From: Albula goreensis
Taxonomy: Eukaryota > Chordata > Actinopteri > Albuliformes > Albulidae
Direction: 5' to 3'
Assembly (NCBI GenBank): GCA_022829145.1
Contig: CM040755.1
Location: forward strand, 11,789,563 to 11,853,562
DNA: 64,000 bases
A model generated the notes under the pieces. That model saw only the letters and a program-made list of their open reading frames with translations, searched no databases and had not been told where the DNA came from. The position numbers and the translations under genes were made by a program. This document shows, piece by piece, positions 1 through 13,700 of this stretch (its first letter is position 1; the number at the start of each line of letters is the position of its first letter).

Positions 1-967
1 CAATGTCCATGATGAGGGTGGCAAACGGACACTCAACCCCTCATAGGTTAAAGCCATGGAAGTCCAAGGATGGGGGATATGAATATCATGTTTCAAAGGT
101 TAAATAATGAGGGATATTCCGCTAACTTCCCTCTGGTAATGCACACCAAATCCCTTACAATATAGAGAAACTTGTAAACACGCAGCTGTTTTTTGAATGA
201 TATAAGCAGCTGAATACAATAGCTAGCAAGACCTCAGCCACTTCAAGAGAAATAAAATCATTCTTAAGACAATGCCAGGGTACAAATACAAATTTCTACT
301 ACCATTGTCACTGTCACTGTCACTGTCCAGCAACCCGCCTCTGCCCATATTCAAATGACCTCTGATCGTCACAAACACAATCACTATGGCAACCAAAAAC
401 TCAGGCAGAGTTCAGGGTTTTTTTTCTTTGAAGTACAAGACAGAAAAAAAAACAAATAAAGGGGAATTCATCTATATGGGTGGGTATAAATACATGTACT
501 GTATACCTTTATAAAATAGCTTATTAACTGAGTAAAATAAAAATGAAGATGAATGCTATCTTTAGAAAACCATGTTGCAATGAAAATGTGCGACTTTACA
601 CTATTTACTTCTTAGTGAGCTTCTTTTGTTTGTGTTTTTTTCTTGTTTTGTTATAAATATATTAATAACCCCTACGCACAAGACCCTCCATCATAAATAT
701 AGTGCAGTGTGCGACTTATAGCAAAGTTTGGCCAGCTGTATCAAAGATATCATAGTGGTTGTAGTAGCCACCTTTCTCGTCTCCTCGGTGTTAAAAACTA
801 AGGGGAAAAAGAGGGATGCATGGGAAGCATCAGGCACAGGTGGCGTTTTTCTCTCTCTTTCGCTCTTTCCAGTCTCTTCTTTTTTTCATCGTTCTCTCTT
901 CCAAGGGGGCTGTGCGTTGGGTGTCAGGTGAACATAAAATAAATGTTGTCCCCACCCCCCCCTCCTG
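1..967 (-). other. mindy2: MINDY2 3' UTR or downstream flank
   Basis: This follows the MINDY2 stop codon on the minus strand. I see no canonical minus-strand AATAAA (TTTATT on plus), so the poly(A) site probably lies outside the window; human MINDY2 is also known for a long 3' UTR. The stretch holds a short TGTCAC hexamer repeat at about 306-327 and A/T-rich runs. The short plus-strand ORFs at 728-1176 are shadows of exon 9 and its flank. Confidence 0.6.
306..327. repeat. Short TGTCAC hexamer repeat
   Basis: Nearly four tandem copies of TGTCAC are visible, a small simple repeat in the presumed MINDY2 3' UTR. Confidence 0.8.
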
Positions 968-1147
968 TTACAACAGAACACACTTGTCTTTGTCCTTTAG
1001 CTCCTTCTTTTGTTTTCGCTCGCCGGTGCTGGGCTGTTTCCCTGGGCTGGGCGTTGCACCGGCCGCCCCAGCTGGCCCAGCCACTGCCGCTGCTGCTGCT
1101 CCTGCTCCCACCTCTGCATCGCCCCCTGCTGGCTGCTGCTGTCCCTG
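968..1147 (-). CDS. mindy2: MINDY2 terminal coding exon 9, CAAX box
   Basis: In phase 0 after exon 8 this exon reads QGQQQPAGGD, an Ala/Gly/Pro-rich low-complexity tract, then GKQPSTGERKQKKELKDKDK and CVLL followed by TAA at 970-968. The human protein also ends with a basic Lys/Glu-rich stretch and CVIL. CVLL fits a type I geranylgeranylation CAAX box (Leu last), and the basic stretch would help membrane binding; prenylation here is inferred. The acceptor reads TCCAGCAG, so splicing could also start three bases later at 1144. The exon is too low in complexity to recognise by its middle; the two ends make the call. Confidence 0.92.
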   Translation of the reverse strand, partial: QGQQQPAGGDAEVGAGAAAAAVAGPAGAAGATPSPGKQPSTGERKQKKELKDKDKCVLL

Positions 1148-4100
1148 CTGGACCCCAAGTGGAGAAATATAATTAAAACCTGAAGTCCACTGCAGCTGTC
1201 AGTCCTGCTTTTTCTGGAAGGTAATTCTTGAAGGAATCTTTTTCAAGGACCCTTCATTCAATATTCTATGCCAATGCCCTCGTATTGACCACACTCCACT
1301 TTGAGGGAAAGAGGATGTCAGTGATATAACCATTCTAGGCCAACATTGAGTGCTAAGCATAACATATCTTTGTTAAGTCTACCTTTCTGATGTAATTTGT
1401 GATTTCAAAAATTTTGACCTCAAAACTACTGTACAATGTTCCCTCAACATCATTTTGAGAGTGCTATATTAGGATATTTCTACTATGAAGGTGGTGCACA
1501 GAAATCGTTAACTCATGTCAACCTAGCAGTATAGTAATCTTAATTTCAGATACATCATATTTATGTAGTCTTTTGCTTTTGGACATCTAATGAAAAAAAA
1601 AACATTAGAAAGTTATTATCCTTTCATCGACTGGAATTTGCATGGCTGTACACCAGTTGTATTGAGCTTTGCCTTTGTTGAACCAACCTACAACCGGAGG
1701 AGACCCAAACCAATACAAAGCCCCTGTACAGTGAGCCTACCAATGCTGCTTCACTAAAATGCTGCCCGAGTTGCTAATGTAACATATCTTCTTGATTATA
1801 GCAAGACTCCAGTTCTGACGACCACTTTAAAAACTGTTCTACTTTGCTTACGGTGTAGTTTAGGGGTGAGATTTCCACTATTAAGTGACTCTGTGATTGA
1901 CAACTCTTTGTAGCTCCACCCATTACAGAGTTTGTGAAACTGCACTCTCCCATCACTGCAATTACCACCACAGACACCACTAGAAGGGCATCTCGGGTCA
2001 GTCTGACAGACTGCATTACTGTAGGATCCCTCACTACCTAATTGGAGTTAAATGATCTCAAGCTATCTGAGAAAAGTAAATACGTTTTGGAAAATTACAC
2101 CCTGGCAAAGTGGTGGTTTGGATGTGCTAAACACACCAAGTAGACAGTTTTCCATTAAGACATTTCTCTGCCTGAAATAATCACATCTAATTGACACTAT
2201 TACTTTCAATCAGAGTGTTTTCATTCCTGCTGCTTGAGCATCATTGCTGACTGCATACAATGCAACTTGAATATTTTATCAATTAAACGTGCACCATGGA
2301 ACACTCAGTGGCTACTCCTTTATTAAGAGCATTTTATAAAATGAAAACTGATCGATTCTGAGGAATTGACTGAAGTAAATGGACATTCTGAGAGCCTATT
2401 TGAAATGCTTGGCACACCCAGCCGTACACTTTCCCAGGATTTATCTTTTTCAGAGGACCATTCTAGGTGCTGTCTTAGGACACAAAACACAGATGAGAAC
2501 TTCAGCTTATGAACATTAGCTAATGTCACAGAAACAAGAAACAGCTTGATAAGTTGCTGTTGCTATGCTTATTAAATCAAAGATATGTTGCAAATCAGTA
2601 ATGAATTCCTGGAATACAGCCCTGTGACTGGAGCCATGGTTAATCAGATTAGAGTTATGGTCACTGGACCGGAGCCATTGTAACCACTTGGACCAGAGTC
2701 ACGGTCACCACTCAGTCTGGACCGGAGTCATGGTCATGACTCAGTATGGACCAGAGTCATAGTCGGTCACACACACCTGTGCTTGTGCTGCCGCTGCCTG
2801 CTCTTGCTCCTGGTAGAACTGCGAGGCCCGACGGTCCTCCTCCTCCTGGAGTTTCTTGGCCAGCTCCAGGTCGCTGATTCCCTCTGGGATCTGCTCCCAG
2901 TTCAGGTCCAAGCCCTGCTGCTCTTGCTGAAGCGACAGGGCCATTAGGTAGTCCTGTACACAGGGAGAGGGGTGAGTCACACCATTATTTTACTGGCTTT
3001 CCTACCCCCTCCACAATTATTTTGAGTGTAATCCCACTCTACTGTCAGTCCTGCTGCTGTACTTATTGTCCTGCCCAAGAATTAAAGATGAAACTTAGCC
3101 TCCCAGCTAGTTCTGGGTCACACAATTAACTGTCTATTGTCTGGGTTTGTAACAATATCTAAAAAATAAATAAATATTCAGCAGGAATAGCAGACTGGAA
3201 TCCATGACTTTCAGGGGTAAGCATATATGTGTGCTACTGAGGGGTTCACTAGCACTTAGCCATGACGTCACCATTCCCCTCTACAAACGGGATTTGCCAA
3301 TTACAGCTGAAGCATTACAGCTCCCTCTGGCAGCACAGGTGAACAGCACAGTCAGTGTCAACTGAAAGAGTCATATTTCTCAACAAAGTGGTGACAGCTT
3401 CTGGGTGCCTCAGGTATTGATGGGAGAAGAGAATTCAGCATAAACCTGGCTGAGTTGATCCCACACGCTGCCCCACAGCGTCATAAATCCAGTCATGCTA
3501 CTACATCACTACATACTCCTGATTATAGGTAGCTAATGACATAACTACACCTCACTCTAGCAATTGCTAGGATATATCCTTTGATTGTGGCAAACTGAGT
3601 CGCTCTGGAGCCCCTCCCTGCATTTTTCAAGCATATTCAATTATATTTTACAAACGCTCCTTAACAACCATGGTTTTTGCATTCCCACTTAGCTTATGGC
3701 TCATGCCATGCAGTCTAGGGTGAGGAGAATACTCATTTTATGGCTCATTTTTTAACATATTCTTCTCGTTAGGTTTTCTAGTTATTGGCTGCTGCCCGCC
3801 CATCAGTCGTTGCACGTCCCCCAGGGAGAGGGGTGTCTGTGCCAGGAGTTGGAGACGGATGGAGACAGAGTTTCGATAGCAACTGTAACCCCCCTCAGGG
3901 TGAGGCTGGACCCTGCCAGACAGGGATATTGGGGAAGCAAGGCAGGGACCGGTTTAATGTGGCAGCGAAATTCCGGGATGCTGTCAGGGCTGATGAAATT
4001 CTCAGGGGACCAAAATATGATCCATTATTAAAGAGCCAATCTGGTCAGGGAGGGACGTGTCAGATGCGTCACTGTGATCCACTGACAAGGCATTCAGGCT

Positions 4101-7100
4101 CTTAAATCCAGAGCTGGGAGCATGGCAAGGAGTGGGGCAATCCACAGTCATGCAGGCTGGGCTTTTAGCATCTATTATTGAAGGATTCCCCCATCTCTGA
4201 GGGAGTTTGCCCTCTCCAAGCTGGGACAGGGAGGAAAAGGAGGGAACATGGCTCTGGAGTTTGTGTGTTTCTAACTGCTGATTTTTTTCTGGATAAGATG
4301 CGTATCGCTTATAAAATGTATCTACAAGGAATACATTATTTTGAAAAAACACAGGGTGACTTTGCTTGGAAAGCAATGATTTAAACACCACCTATGGCTG
4401 TTCTCCAGGGTCATGAAATAATTGGAGCTTGAAATTAATTTGAAGTTTTCTGGAAACGGAACGTCAATAAGTGTCTGAAATCGAACCCTCGGGTAAGTGT
4501 TAATTTGATCTTGCCCAGTGCACACCATGCAGCCATCCCTTGCAGTAAGACTTGGTACATCCACCAAGTTTCATTTCTCATTAAACAATCCTTGGTGCTT
4601 CTTAAATAATTCAACAATAGAAAAATAAATTATAAAAAAGATGAAATGAGCAAGATATCAGTCAATCCAGTGCCAGCCAGCACTGGAGAAAGCACAAAAA
4701 TCTCTCGCACCACGACTGAATCGATTTCTCAAACTTAAATCACATGCACCATATTTACAATTTAACAAGCACAATTTATGCTGGCTAATCAGTTTAATTA
4801 TTCCATCTTTTCATATACCATCCTCTTTATAGACTGTGCCATCTTTTTGAACATCTTGTGCACCAGTTTGCATATATGAACATAAATCATGACCTGCTGA
4901 CCAGTGCAAAGCCCCTGTCTGAAGTGTGGAGTCTGACCTGGTCGATCTGGTCCTGCTGACCGCGGTACACTGTGTCTGGGTCGGAGGGTGGGCGCAGGCG
5001 GAACTCGGAATCGCAGAAGTTGCCGTCTCCATCCACGTTGTGCAGACTCTCCCACACCACCTTCTCTTCGGTCAGGAAGCCCTGGTCTGTCACCAGTAGG
5101 TACAGCTGGCCCTGCCGAGAGAACACAGCCAGGACCTGTCACAAATGCACTTGGCGAGCATAGCACCATGAGGTTGCAATCACAGACGGTGGTGACCACT
5201 ACCCACCTGGGTGGCAAGCAGAAGCCATTTTGTGCCAGAGGTCTGACTGCACACTGTCCAAGACTGTGTACACAGCACCTCTACCACACAAAATACATCC
5301 TACTTTATGGTTAATTAAAAAAATTGCAAATCAACAATATAGAATAGTAACTTATACTAATAGGGGGTCTAAACCACATCAATCCAGCAATAAAAAGTCC
5401 AAACTATTTAGAGGGGACCAGAATAATAGATAATACATCCAGTTGGGTATGCAAGCCTCTATAAACAATAAAAACTTTTATCTTTCATTCAGTGTTTTAG
5501 GACATTCACCAGGATGACACATGTTGTAGGGACATGTTCTGGGAAGGTGATTGGGGGAAGGAAGGTGGGGGGTGAATGTGGAAACTTATCATGGACCCAC
5601 GCTTGTCTCAAAGATTAGTTCACAAAGCCAGAAAGCACACACTGGCTGGCTCAGCACTTCCTGCAGAAGATAACAGGAAGAACTTGCCCCTAACCCTGTG
5701 GTAATGTTTATGCAACCAAGAGGAGGAGGAGGAGGAGGAGGAGAGGGGACAAAGAGCTGGAAGTGGAACTGGGGGGGTGGGGGTCACACACAGGTCTCAA
5801 CCCCTTGAGGCTGGCTCTCTAAAGAGGGTATCTGATTGGAGGGAAAAGTACATTATTTATTCATGAAAAAATGCATCAGCACAGTTACTCATTCACCCTA
5901 AGGATTATAACAGGACCATCAGAGGGAGAATCACTTTTCTTCCTTTGGCCTAAAACCAAACACTGCCAGGTCTACAATCCAAAGCCCTGAACAATACTCA
6001 GTACTCACTGAAAAGACACACAGAGTGAGCAAGGTGTTTATTTACAAACAGGTATTTAAGTGTAGACAAGGTTAACTTGGTAACTGATGTCTCAGAGAGA
6101 CATTAATGTCTGCACTCAAAGTATATATAGACAACAAGAGCTGTTATCCATTGGTAAACTGGTTTTAATAACTACAATACATTTAAAGTGAAACAAAGGA
6201 GGAATTTGACCAATATACAGTATTAAATTATATGAATTACTTCAAATAAGGTCTATTCCAGGAAAATGCGAAGACAAAAGTCTCAGAAGGTACCAGGGTT
6301 ACCATCCAAAGATGCCATGAAGGCATCAATGACAAGCGAACCTTTACGGCAAAGGTTAAGATGTTAGTGAGAGTGCAGCTGTTTTACTTTCTGCGGACGG
6401 GTGTTTTTATGCTCTATTGTTATTTTGTACGCTGTTTAGACATAGGGGAATAGTTCAATATAACTAATGGGTTTCTAAATAAAATAAATAAATACAAGAA
6501 AGAGAGGCAGTAAGTATGTTGTTTAGCTTATTGTGTAAGACAGGTGTAAATCCCTGTGTGTCCACTGGAGGGCCTTAAGCCACATCATCTTCAAAACTGT
6601 AGTTTTCAAACATATTTGGAATGTTAAGGACAATCTATTGGCTACTGTGCATTATCTCTGACTGAATTAACCTAAAAATGTAAGTAGAACTGCAGCAGTT
6701 TACCTTGAATTTGGTCATGGTGCTGAAGTGGTTGTTCCGGAAGAAGACACAGAGCTCACCCTCCTGTACGCTGGACGTCAGCTCGCACAGACCGTGGTAC
6801 GTCAGCTGAGTGGCTGTGCTGTTCAGGAACTGCTCTGCTACATAACCTGCAGGCAGAGAAGGAGACTATCACTGACAGGACTACAGAGACGAAAAGACAC
6901 AGGATGTGAGCCATCACTGTGGAAGACTGAGCAACAAGGGTCATGGGGAGAATGTACAGAGGACATACTGTTAGGTGTTAAGGGACTGTGAAAGTAAGTG
7001 CCACCATGATGAAGAGTGGCATACATGCACATAAAAGCACACAGACTGAAGCTGTGAGACACACACTCAAACCTACTGAGAGAGCAGGAAAGACGAGGCT

Positions 7101-10100
7101 TAAAGAAAGTCAGACACACACAAGCTCACAGCAATGAGGAGAGGCACACAGGTGAAAAATAGGGCCCCAGAATAAAGCAATACATATTATATATTTCTTT
7201 ATTGGATGTAATAAATCCAAACTCTCACACACATAGGGACACTGGCAGACATGTATAATGGCACAGACCATGAAGCAGCTACAGACGCAGTCAGAAATGT
7301 TAGCAAAAACTGAGCCATACTGCCCTTTTGTGATAGTTACTTGTTCATACAATGGTAAAGCTGCACGATATAGTTTGTTTGTTCTATAAAAAATTGCTTC
7401 ATTGTTTGACTGTGTGCACAGTCCAACCCCTGTGAGTGAAGATCAGGTTGAAAGCTGTGCTGTGAAGATTGTATCAGAGTGGGCTCTGTAAATAAAAAGG
7501 CTCTAATTCTCCCTCCACTCTGGTCCAGCAGGCTCACCTCCCAGCCAGATGTGAAACCACCTTATTCAATTGATTATGATCTTGATTGAATCAATGTAGT
7601 TCCCCTCTACAGTCCTGAGAGAGCTTTTGGTCTAATAACTGCAAAAACCTGCTAGTTTTGCAGTCTACTGAGGACGGAACTGGGCAGCCCTGGTCTATCT
7701 GGTCGGAAACACATGACAGGCAAAGGAAACCACGGGGTCAGAAAAGGAGGGGTGAACTTTTTTTTTTATTCTTTCTTATCGAGTAGCCTGAATGTGCCGT
7801 AGCTGTGAAAAGACAAAGCGTAGAGGAAGAAATAAAGGCGTTGCAAGCCGACCCACCTTCCCCAGCCAGCTCGCTGTTCTCTGACTGTTTGCATGAGATT
7901 ATCTTTTCCACCAGCTGGTTGTAGCTGCAGTTTCCCACTGCCTTCACAATGTCATCCATCTGTGAAGAGAAAGAGGAGATGAGGCTTGATCAACAGTTCC
8001 ACCTCAGTTTTCTAAAAGCTGTTTTCAATCCACTGATACCAATCTACGAATACTGCTGGTTTTCAATGTCTTTCATGAAAGTGCTTACTTCAAGTCAAAG
8101 ATAACCCTAACAATCTGCAGCCCATCAGGACTGGAGTTTGAGATGCATGCGACTGATCTGAGAGGATCTTTTCTCCTTTGACCTGCAACATGCCATGCAC
8201 ATTTCCTTGTTTACTTACAAACAAAAGAGGAATTACATGAACCATCATCTTATGCACTGCTGTATTCTCTAATACTTACATTACTGGGGAGACCTGGCCT
8301 AATATTTTTAGGAATAAGAAATTGACTTGAGGAAAAAATCTACCATGGTGCAATAGGAGGCACAGAGAGACACAGTGTTTCCTTGGTCCTGGGCGCAGGC
8401 CTTCCGGACTAACCTGGGGGTCCACCAGCCAGCCGTGGTAGAGAGGGATGTCCAGCAGGTCAAACACAATGCACTCGGGTGTGTACTCGAAGACACGCAC
8501 GCCGGTGAACTTGACGTTGACGTCCAGGCCCGTCTGCAGCTTGTGAAGCACGGCCATGGCATCGCTCATGTTCTGGAGGGACGGCAAGAGCAGACTAATC
8601 CTGATCAACACATGACTGAAATCACCGCCATCACTACCATCATGCTAACCAAACCCTAGAGCTTCTCAAAAATTCCATCTGCAGCCCTCGCCAGCCTGGT
8701 AATCACACACAGAGAGTACGCTATCACGAGGAGAAGGTGATGAAAACGAAATGGCTGTCAAAGCACAGCGCTGCACAGTGAGAGCTGGCAGATGAGAAAG
8801 AAGTCACTGGTGTCAGGGAAGTAATCCATTACTGGAGTGAAAAAAGCAGTAACGATCTCTCTTCCAGAGCCTCCTTCGAATAATGAGATCTGCCTTAAGC
8901 ACCTCCTAGAACAAGGGGATCTGCTCTTTCATCAGGATTGGGAGGACAGGCTGAGGCTCCAGGCACCAAAACACATTTCCTGTGCACCACGACCCCTTTG
9001 CGCTCTACCACCCTTAACAAGGCCAGCTCAGGGCAGATTGGGGGAGGTGGGGGTGTGCAGCTGCCTCCGGACGCACAGTGCTACTGCCAAGGCCAGGGCT
9101 AGAGCCAGGCTCTCCCTCCCCCCTCCCTTCTAACAGAAATTCATAATCCACTGTGAATTATTCCGTTTTTTTCAGTACAGGACACTGTTGAGTGGGAAAA
9201 AACAAGGAAGGTACAAATTGTACCACTTTCATAGCTTACCGAGGGGCCCTGTCAACAGTCTCTCATGGACACATCTGTTTTGTAAGGATCAGGAGGCAGT
9301 TGCCAGGGATTAACTCAACACGTGCTGCAGGGCACCATGGACCGCGCTGGACAAGACAGCTGGGTGATGTCACATGGGCGGGTAGAGGCCTGCAACAACT
9401 AATGGCCCTCTTACCTGCTGTTTCTGCACTGCGATCTGGTATGAGATCATTACCCATTCTGCCTAATGAAAGGGACTCTGTGAATTCTTTACTCTCAAAC
9501 ATAATGTATTTTGCAACCATTTTTCAGGCACGGCATGATCATATATTCTTTTTTTTTTTTTTTCTAACAGGAAAGTGGCCAAGCCACCTCCCTTATGTAT
9601 TTTTTTCTTTATTCAGACAGTAGGAAGGCTGAGATGGTTACAGAGAGGAGTGGTATAGTTAGAAGAGCTGAAGCCAGGACTCAAACCCCAGTCTCCCTGG
9701 GATCGAGGTGGATGAGACTGCTGCACTGCAGACAGAGCTATCTGGTCTTCTGATCATACAGTCTTAAAGCAAAAAATAGCACACATAGGCTAGTGTGAGT
9801 CAAAACTGTCCCATATTCTCCCATATTTTTAATATTCGAAAAACTTTACTAAATCAAGTTTTCGCTTCTTTTATATCTCAAAAACAGGATGTTGAGTCTG
9901 CTTTGTTCAAGAGTTTATATGACAAAATCTAACCTGAGAATGTGATAAAACCTAAGTTCAGTGCAGGTTGGTCATACTGTACTGTATGTGTGCTCTGAGA
10001 CTAAGCTGCCCAAGGACAGATATGCTTGACATACTGTATTTAGGATTGTTAATGATAAAACTGAGATCAACCTAATAAACTACTGCCACCCATACTGCAG

Positions 10101-10673
10101 TTCCCATAACTGTTGTGGATATTTGGCCACCATAGTCTGGGCCAAGGAAGATACCCCACTGACCATGTTACACAGCCATGTTTTAGCTTGCATTCAATTT
10201 CAGACTATCAAGAGTTCAACACAATATGTAGTGCTTTGGGATGCTGGTGCTGAGGACTTTTGATTTGTAACTTAGTGCCAAAAACAACTAAGACAATGGA
10301 TCTAGTCTTCACTGCTTCAATCTTGCCTCTGATTCTACCATGAGGGTCCAGGGTTTCAGGTTTATATAAGGATGTGCGTGGATGACGGGGTTATGTTTCT
10401 CTGCCTACGCATTGGCTTGCCTATGATGCTGCATGAACACCTCCCACCAAATGCATATGCCTCAGTTCTTCAAGACAACTTATAGATAGCTCCACAGAAC
10501 CATATATAAAAGCAGAAGCATGCTTACTGCATTAAAATGTAATTTCAGTCATTTGAAAAGGAAAAGGCATTAACACTTGAGGGAACAAAGAGAGGGCAAC
10601 AGTAGTAGTAAAAATAGTTGAAATTAGTGGGAAAAAACCTATTATAAATGGATTGGCAAAAAAAACAGTCAGC

Positions 10674-10705
<32 letters not shown>

Positions 10706-13700
10706 GTTTTTAAAAAAATGGTTTGTTGGCTTGGCATAATTTGTAAACAGAGGCACTTGATAATTACTGTAGCTTTCAAGAAATGTTCTATACCAGTTAG
10801 GTAATGACTTAAACTGCCATGCTGTCAAACTAGATGTCCAGCTAGTTTCTTTCATTCTTCAACATGAGAACACTATTTTCTACAATAACAGTGCTGCTTT
10901 ATGGTATGCTTAATAGCCAGCTATGTAAGATGCTATTTCAAATGTATGGGCATGAAGTATGGAACACTGCACAGCACATCTTTTTGCACTTCAGTCGATG
11001 ACAAGCTGAAAATGCACACCATTTATACTACTTTGATTTAAGAATGCAGAAAAATGGCCAATTCACAGCCCAGAACAGTGGGCTTCAGTACTCAGAACAG
11101 TACATTGAATACAGATATCTGGTGAAGTGATTGCTCTTTCAGTTAGTGAAACCCCATCATGTTTATTTAATGCCCTTCCCCCATTGTAGCCTAGCTGGCG
11201 CTGGGCCTGGCATGGAAGAAGGCTTGGCAGTCAAGCACAGTACAGTTAAGCAGCCAGCAACATACAGGAATAAGGCTAATTCTATATCACAGTATTATTT
11301 TTTTCCCATGATATCTTGAACTCTAAAAAGTGTCATTGTAATAATTCACTGATCTGTATCTTTTTTTAATTGATATAAAAAAATACATTAAATGTATCAT
11401 TTGTAATGTCCTTTTTTATTTTAAGACCTTCAGAGATATAAAGAATGGGAGGGGGGAGGGAAAGTCTTCCAAACACAGACAGGAGGGAGAGAGTGAGTCA
11501 GACCCAGATCAGCGGTCCCGCCAGGCCCCCGTCACCACTGAGTGTGTGTGCAATGAGCCAGCCTGGGACACGCGGAGCTCGGAGCTGGGCAGCACAGACC
11601 CGTTTAGAGAGAGCTGAGGGCTGGCAGCACACTGCAATATTGGAAATTACTCCCACCATGACCGTTTCCCCCCTGTACTAGCTTAATATCCAACACCCAC
11701 TACCACTGGTGTGGTCCTGCTTTGTGCCCACACTCCAGCCAGCTTCACTGCTCTCTGCCCACCACAATGTTCACCCCACTCCCCTCTGCACTCACTTACT
11801 GATCTCTGTTACTTTCCACAGCCATTCTACTATTCACACTATAATGGGTGCATGGAACAGTAAGACTGAAAAACAGAATCTAGGCAGTGCCTCAATCTCC
11901 AACCTTGTGACCCCGACACTTATTGTTACACTTATGGTCAACGCTGCCTTATTACATGACTGCCCCAGAACTGGGCAGCAAGTATTTTCAAGTGAGACCA
12001 TTTTCCTCAGTCTGAAAGTTTTTTAGCTCTTGGCTGTATGCCAAAAGGCCTAAAGCGGCACACAGCATTTCCAAAAAGCTTCTGTCTTCTGCATTCAGGT
12101 TCAGCCATTTTCTCATATAGGCCACTCAAACTACTGCCGAGGGGTCTGTGGAAGATCGCTGATTAGGATTCAGCACTCACCCGTCCGTTAAAAGACACTT
12201 TACGCACATGTCCAGAGGGATGGTCGGTTAAAGTGAGCCTGTGTTATCAAACGGATGAGACTGTCACTGGGCTGATCACAGCTCGCCATTTCAGTTTTTG
12301 TAATTCAAGTTCCTTGATGGATTTTCAGGCCTCTCTTCCTGTCACATGTGCCTGTCCTTGGCAGGGGAATTGTGGGGAGATTTGGGGGTGTCGCTCACAA
12401 TCTGGGCCTCAGAACCATCGATCTCAGCTGCCAGAGGACAGTCACAGACAGTCTGGGCAGGCCTGGTCCCATGTGACTAACACCAATCCACACAAACTAC
12501 CATCCCCCTCCCCCTTCCAAAAACCACCTTCATACACTGGCTGCCTAGCATTGCCCAGAGATTGCATGGTGTTACCCTTGGAGTTTCCCATCTGACTTAT
12601 AAATAGCCAAGAAAACAAGAGGCTGTAAACTGCTGGGTCTCCATTAGAATCTTTATTTGTTTGAGTCCAATAATTTCTGGACAATATCAAAGTAGACAGC
12701 CTCTCACCACATCCTCCCACAAATAGTTACCTGCCCCAGTATTCTTCACATGAATAATATTTAGCTACTCCCTTTTGACACCCAGAACTGCATACATTTA
12801 CAAAAAAAAAAATATATGAACAAATTAAGGTCTAGTCAATTTGAGGACAGGTTCAAATTCTTGACCAGTGCACTCCCAATGAAAAGCATTGTTGATCAAA
12901 CCATTGTCTGTGCGTGAGTGTGTGTGTATATGTGTGTGTATGAGCCCAGGAGAGTATCACCAGCATCAGCAGTGTGCAGCCATTATTCCTTCTTCTGCTC
13001 ATACCCATTTCTTGGTTCTGCACCTACTGCTTAGTGCAGATGTGTGAGTGATTGTGTTTCAAATTGAAAATGTCCTTTGGCTCATGCCTGTAAATTCTGT
13101 GCGGATAAATACAGAAAGTCAAACATTGTAAAACATGTATCTCAAACAAATTAGTTCATAATCTGTGATCATTTCCTTTTATGGTGCAGTTACATGTGCA
13201 ACAAGAAGTGGAGCCAGCCTGAGCTGGCCCACAGAGACTGGCACACAAGCATTATGCAATTTCAACACTGTCCCTATTGGCCTGCTGGTAAGCTGGTGGA
13301 GGGAACACCTCGGTGACCTGACCCAGAGTTCAGCCTGCCACTCTGTTCCCGGAACATCCCAAGAGGAGGGTTGCGAAACGATGGAAACGTCTCACGCATT
13401 CAAATAATCAGCAGCCTAGCAATGCAGTGATGTACAACTAATACAGATTACCGCCTGAGTGTCTTACACATTACCTCAGAGGCCCACAGGCAGCTTGCTC
13501 CCAAGTGAGAAACTGAGCAATGTGTACCAGCAACAACAGTCTTTTCTATCAGTCAGATCAGAGGTGCTTACAACAGCTGAATGGCTTTGAACAGTAAGTT
13601 CTGTTGTTCAGGTACCACTCAGTGCCCACCCTGCTTCCCCTTAGGGGTGTCCTCCAGTGAGGGAGCCAGAACATACGGTCCAGAAGGGATGGGCACCTTC

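Noticed and set aside
728..1176. Overlapping plus-strand ORFs with Pro/Ala/Leu-rich translations
   Set aside because: They are antisense shadows of MINDY2 exon 9, whose minus-strand frame joins exon 8 in phase and ends with a family-typical CAAX box.
3263..3270. TGACGTCA octamer in MINDY2 intron 7
   Set aside because: It has no promoter context. An 8-bp palindrome is expected about once per 65 kb by chance, so a lone intronic copy carries no weight; the two promoter copies are weighted only for their placement.
9192..9623. 143-residue plus-strand ORF in MINDY2 intron 3
   Set aside because: The translation shows no domain and runs through a poly(T) tract that yields a string of Phe; there is no similarity I recognise.
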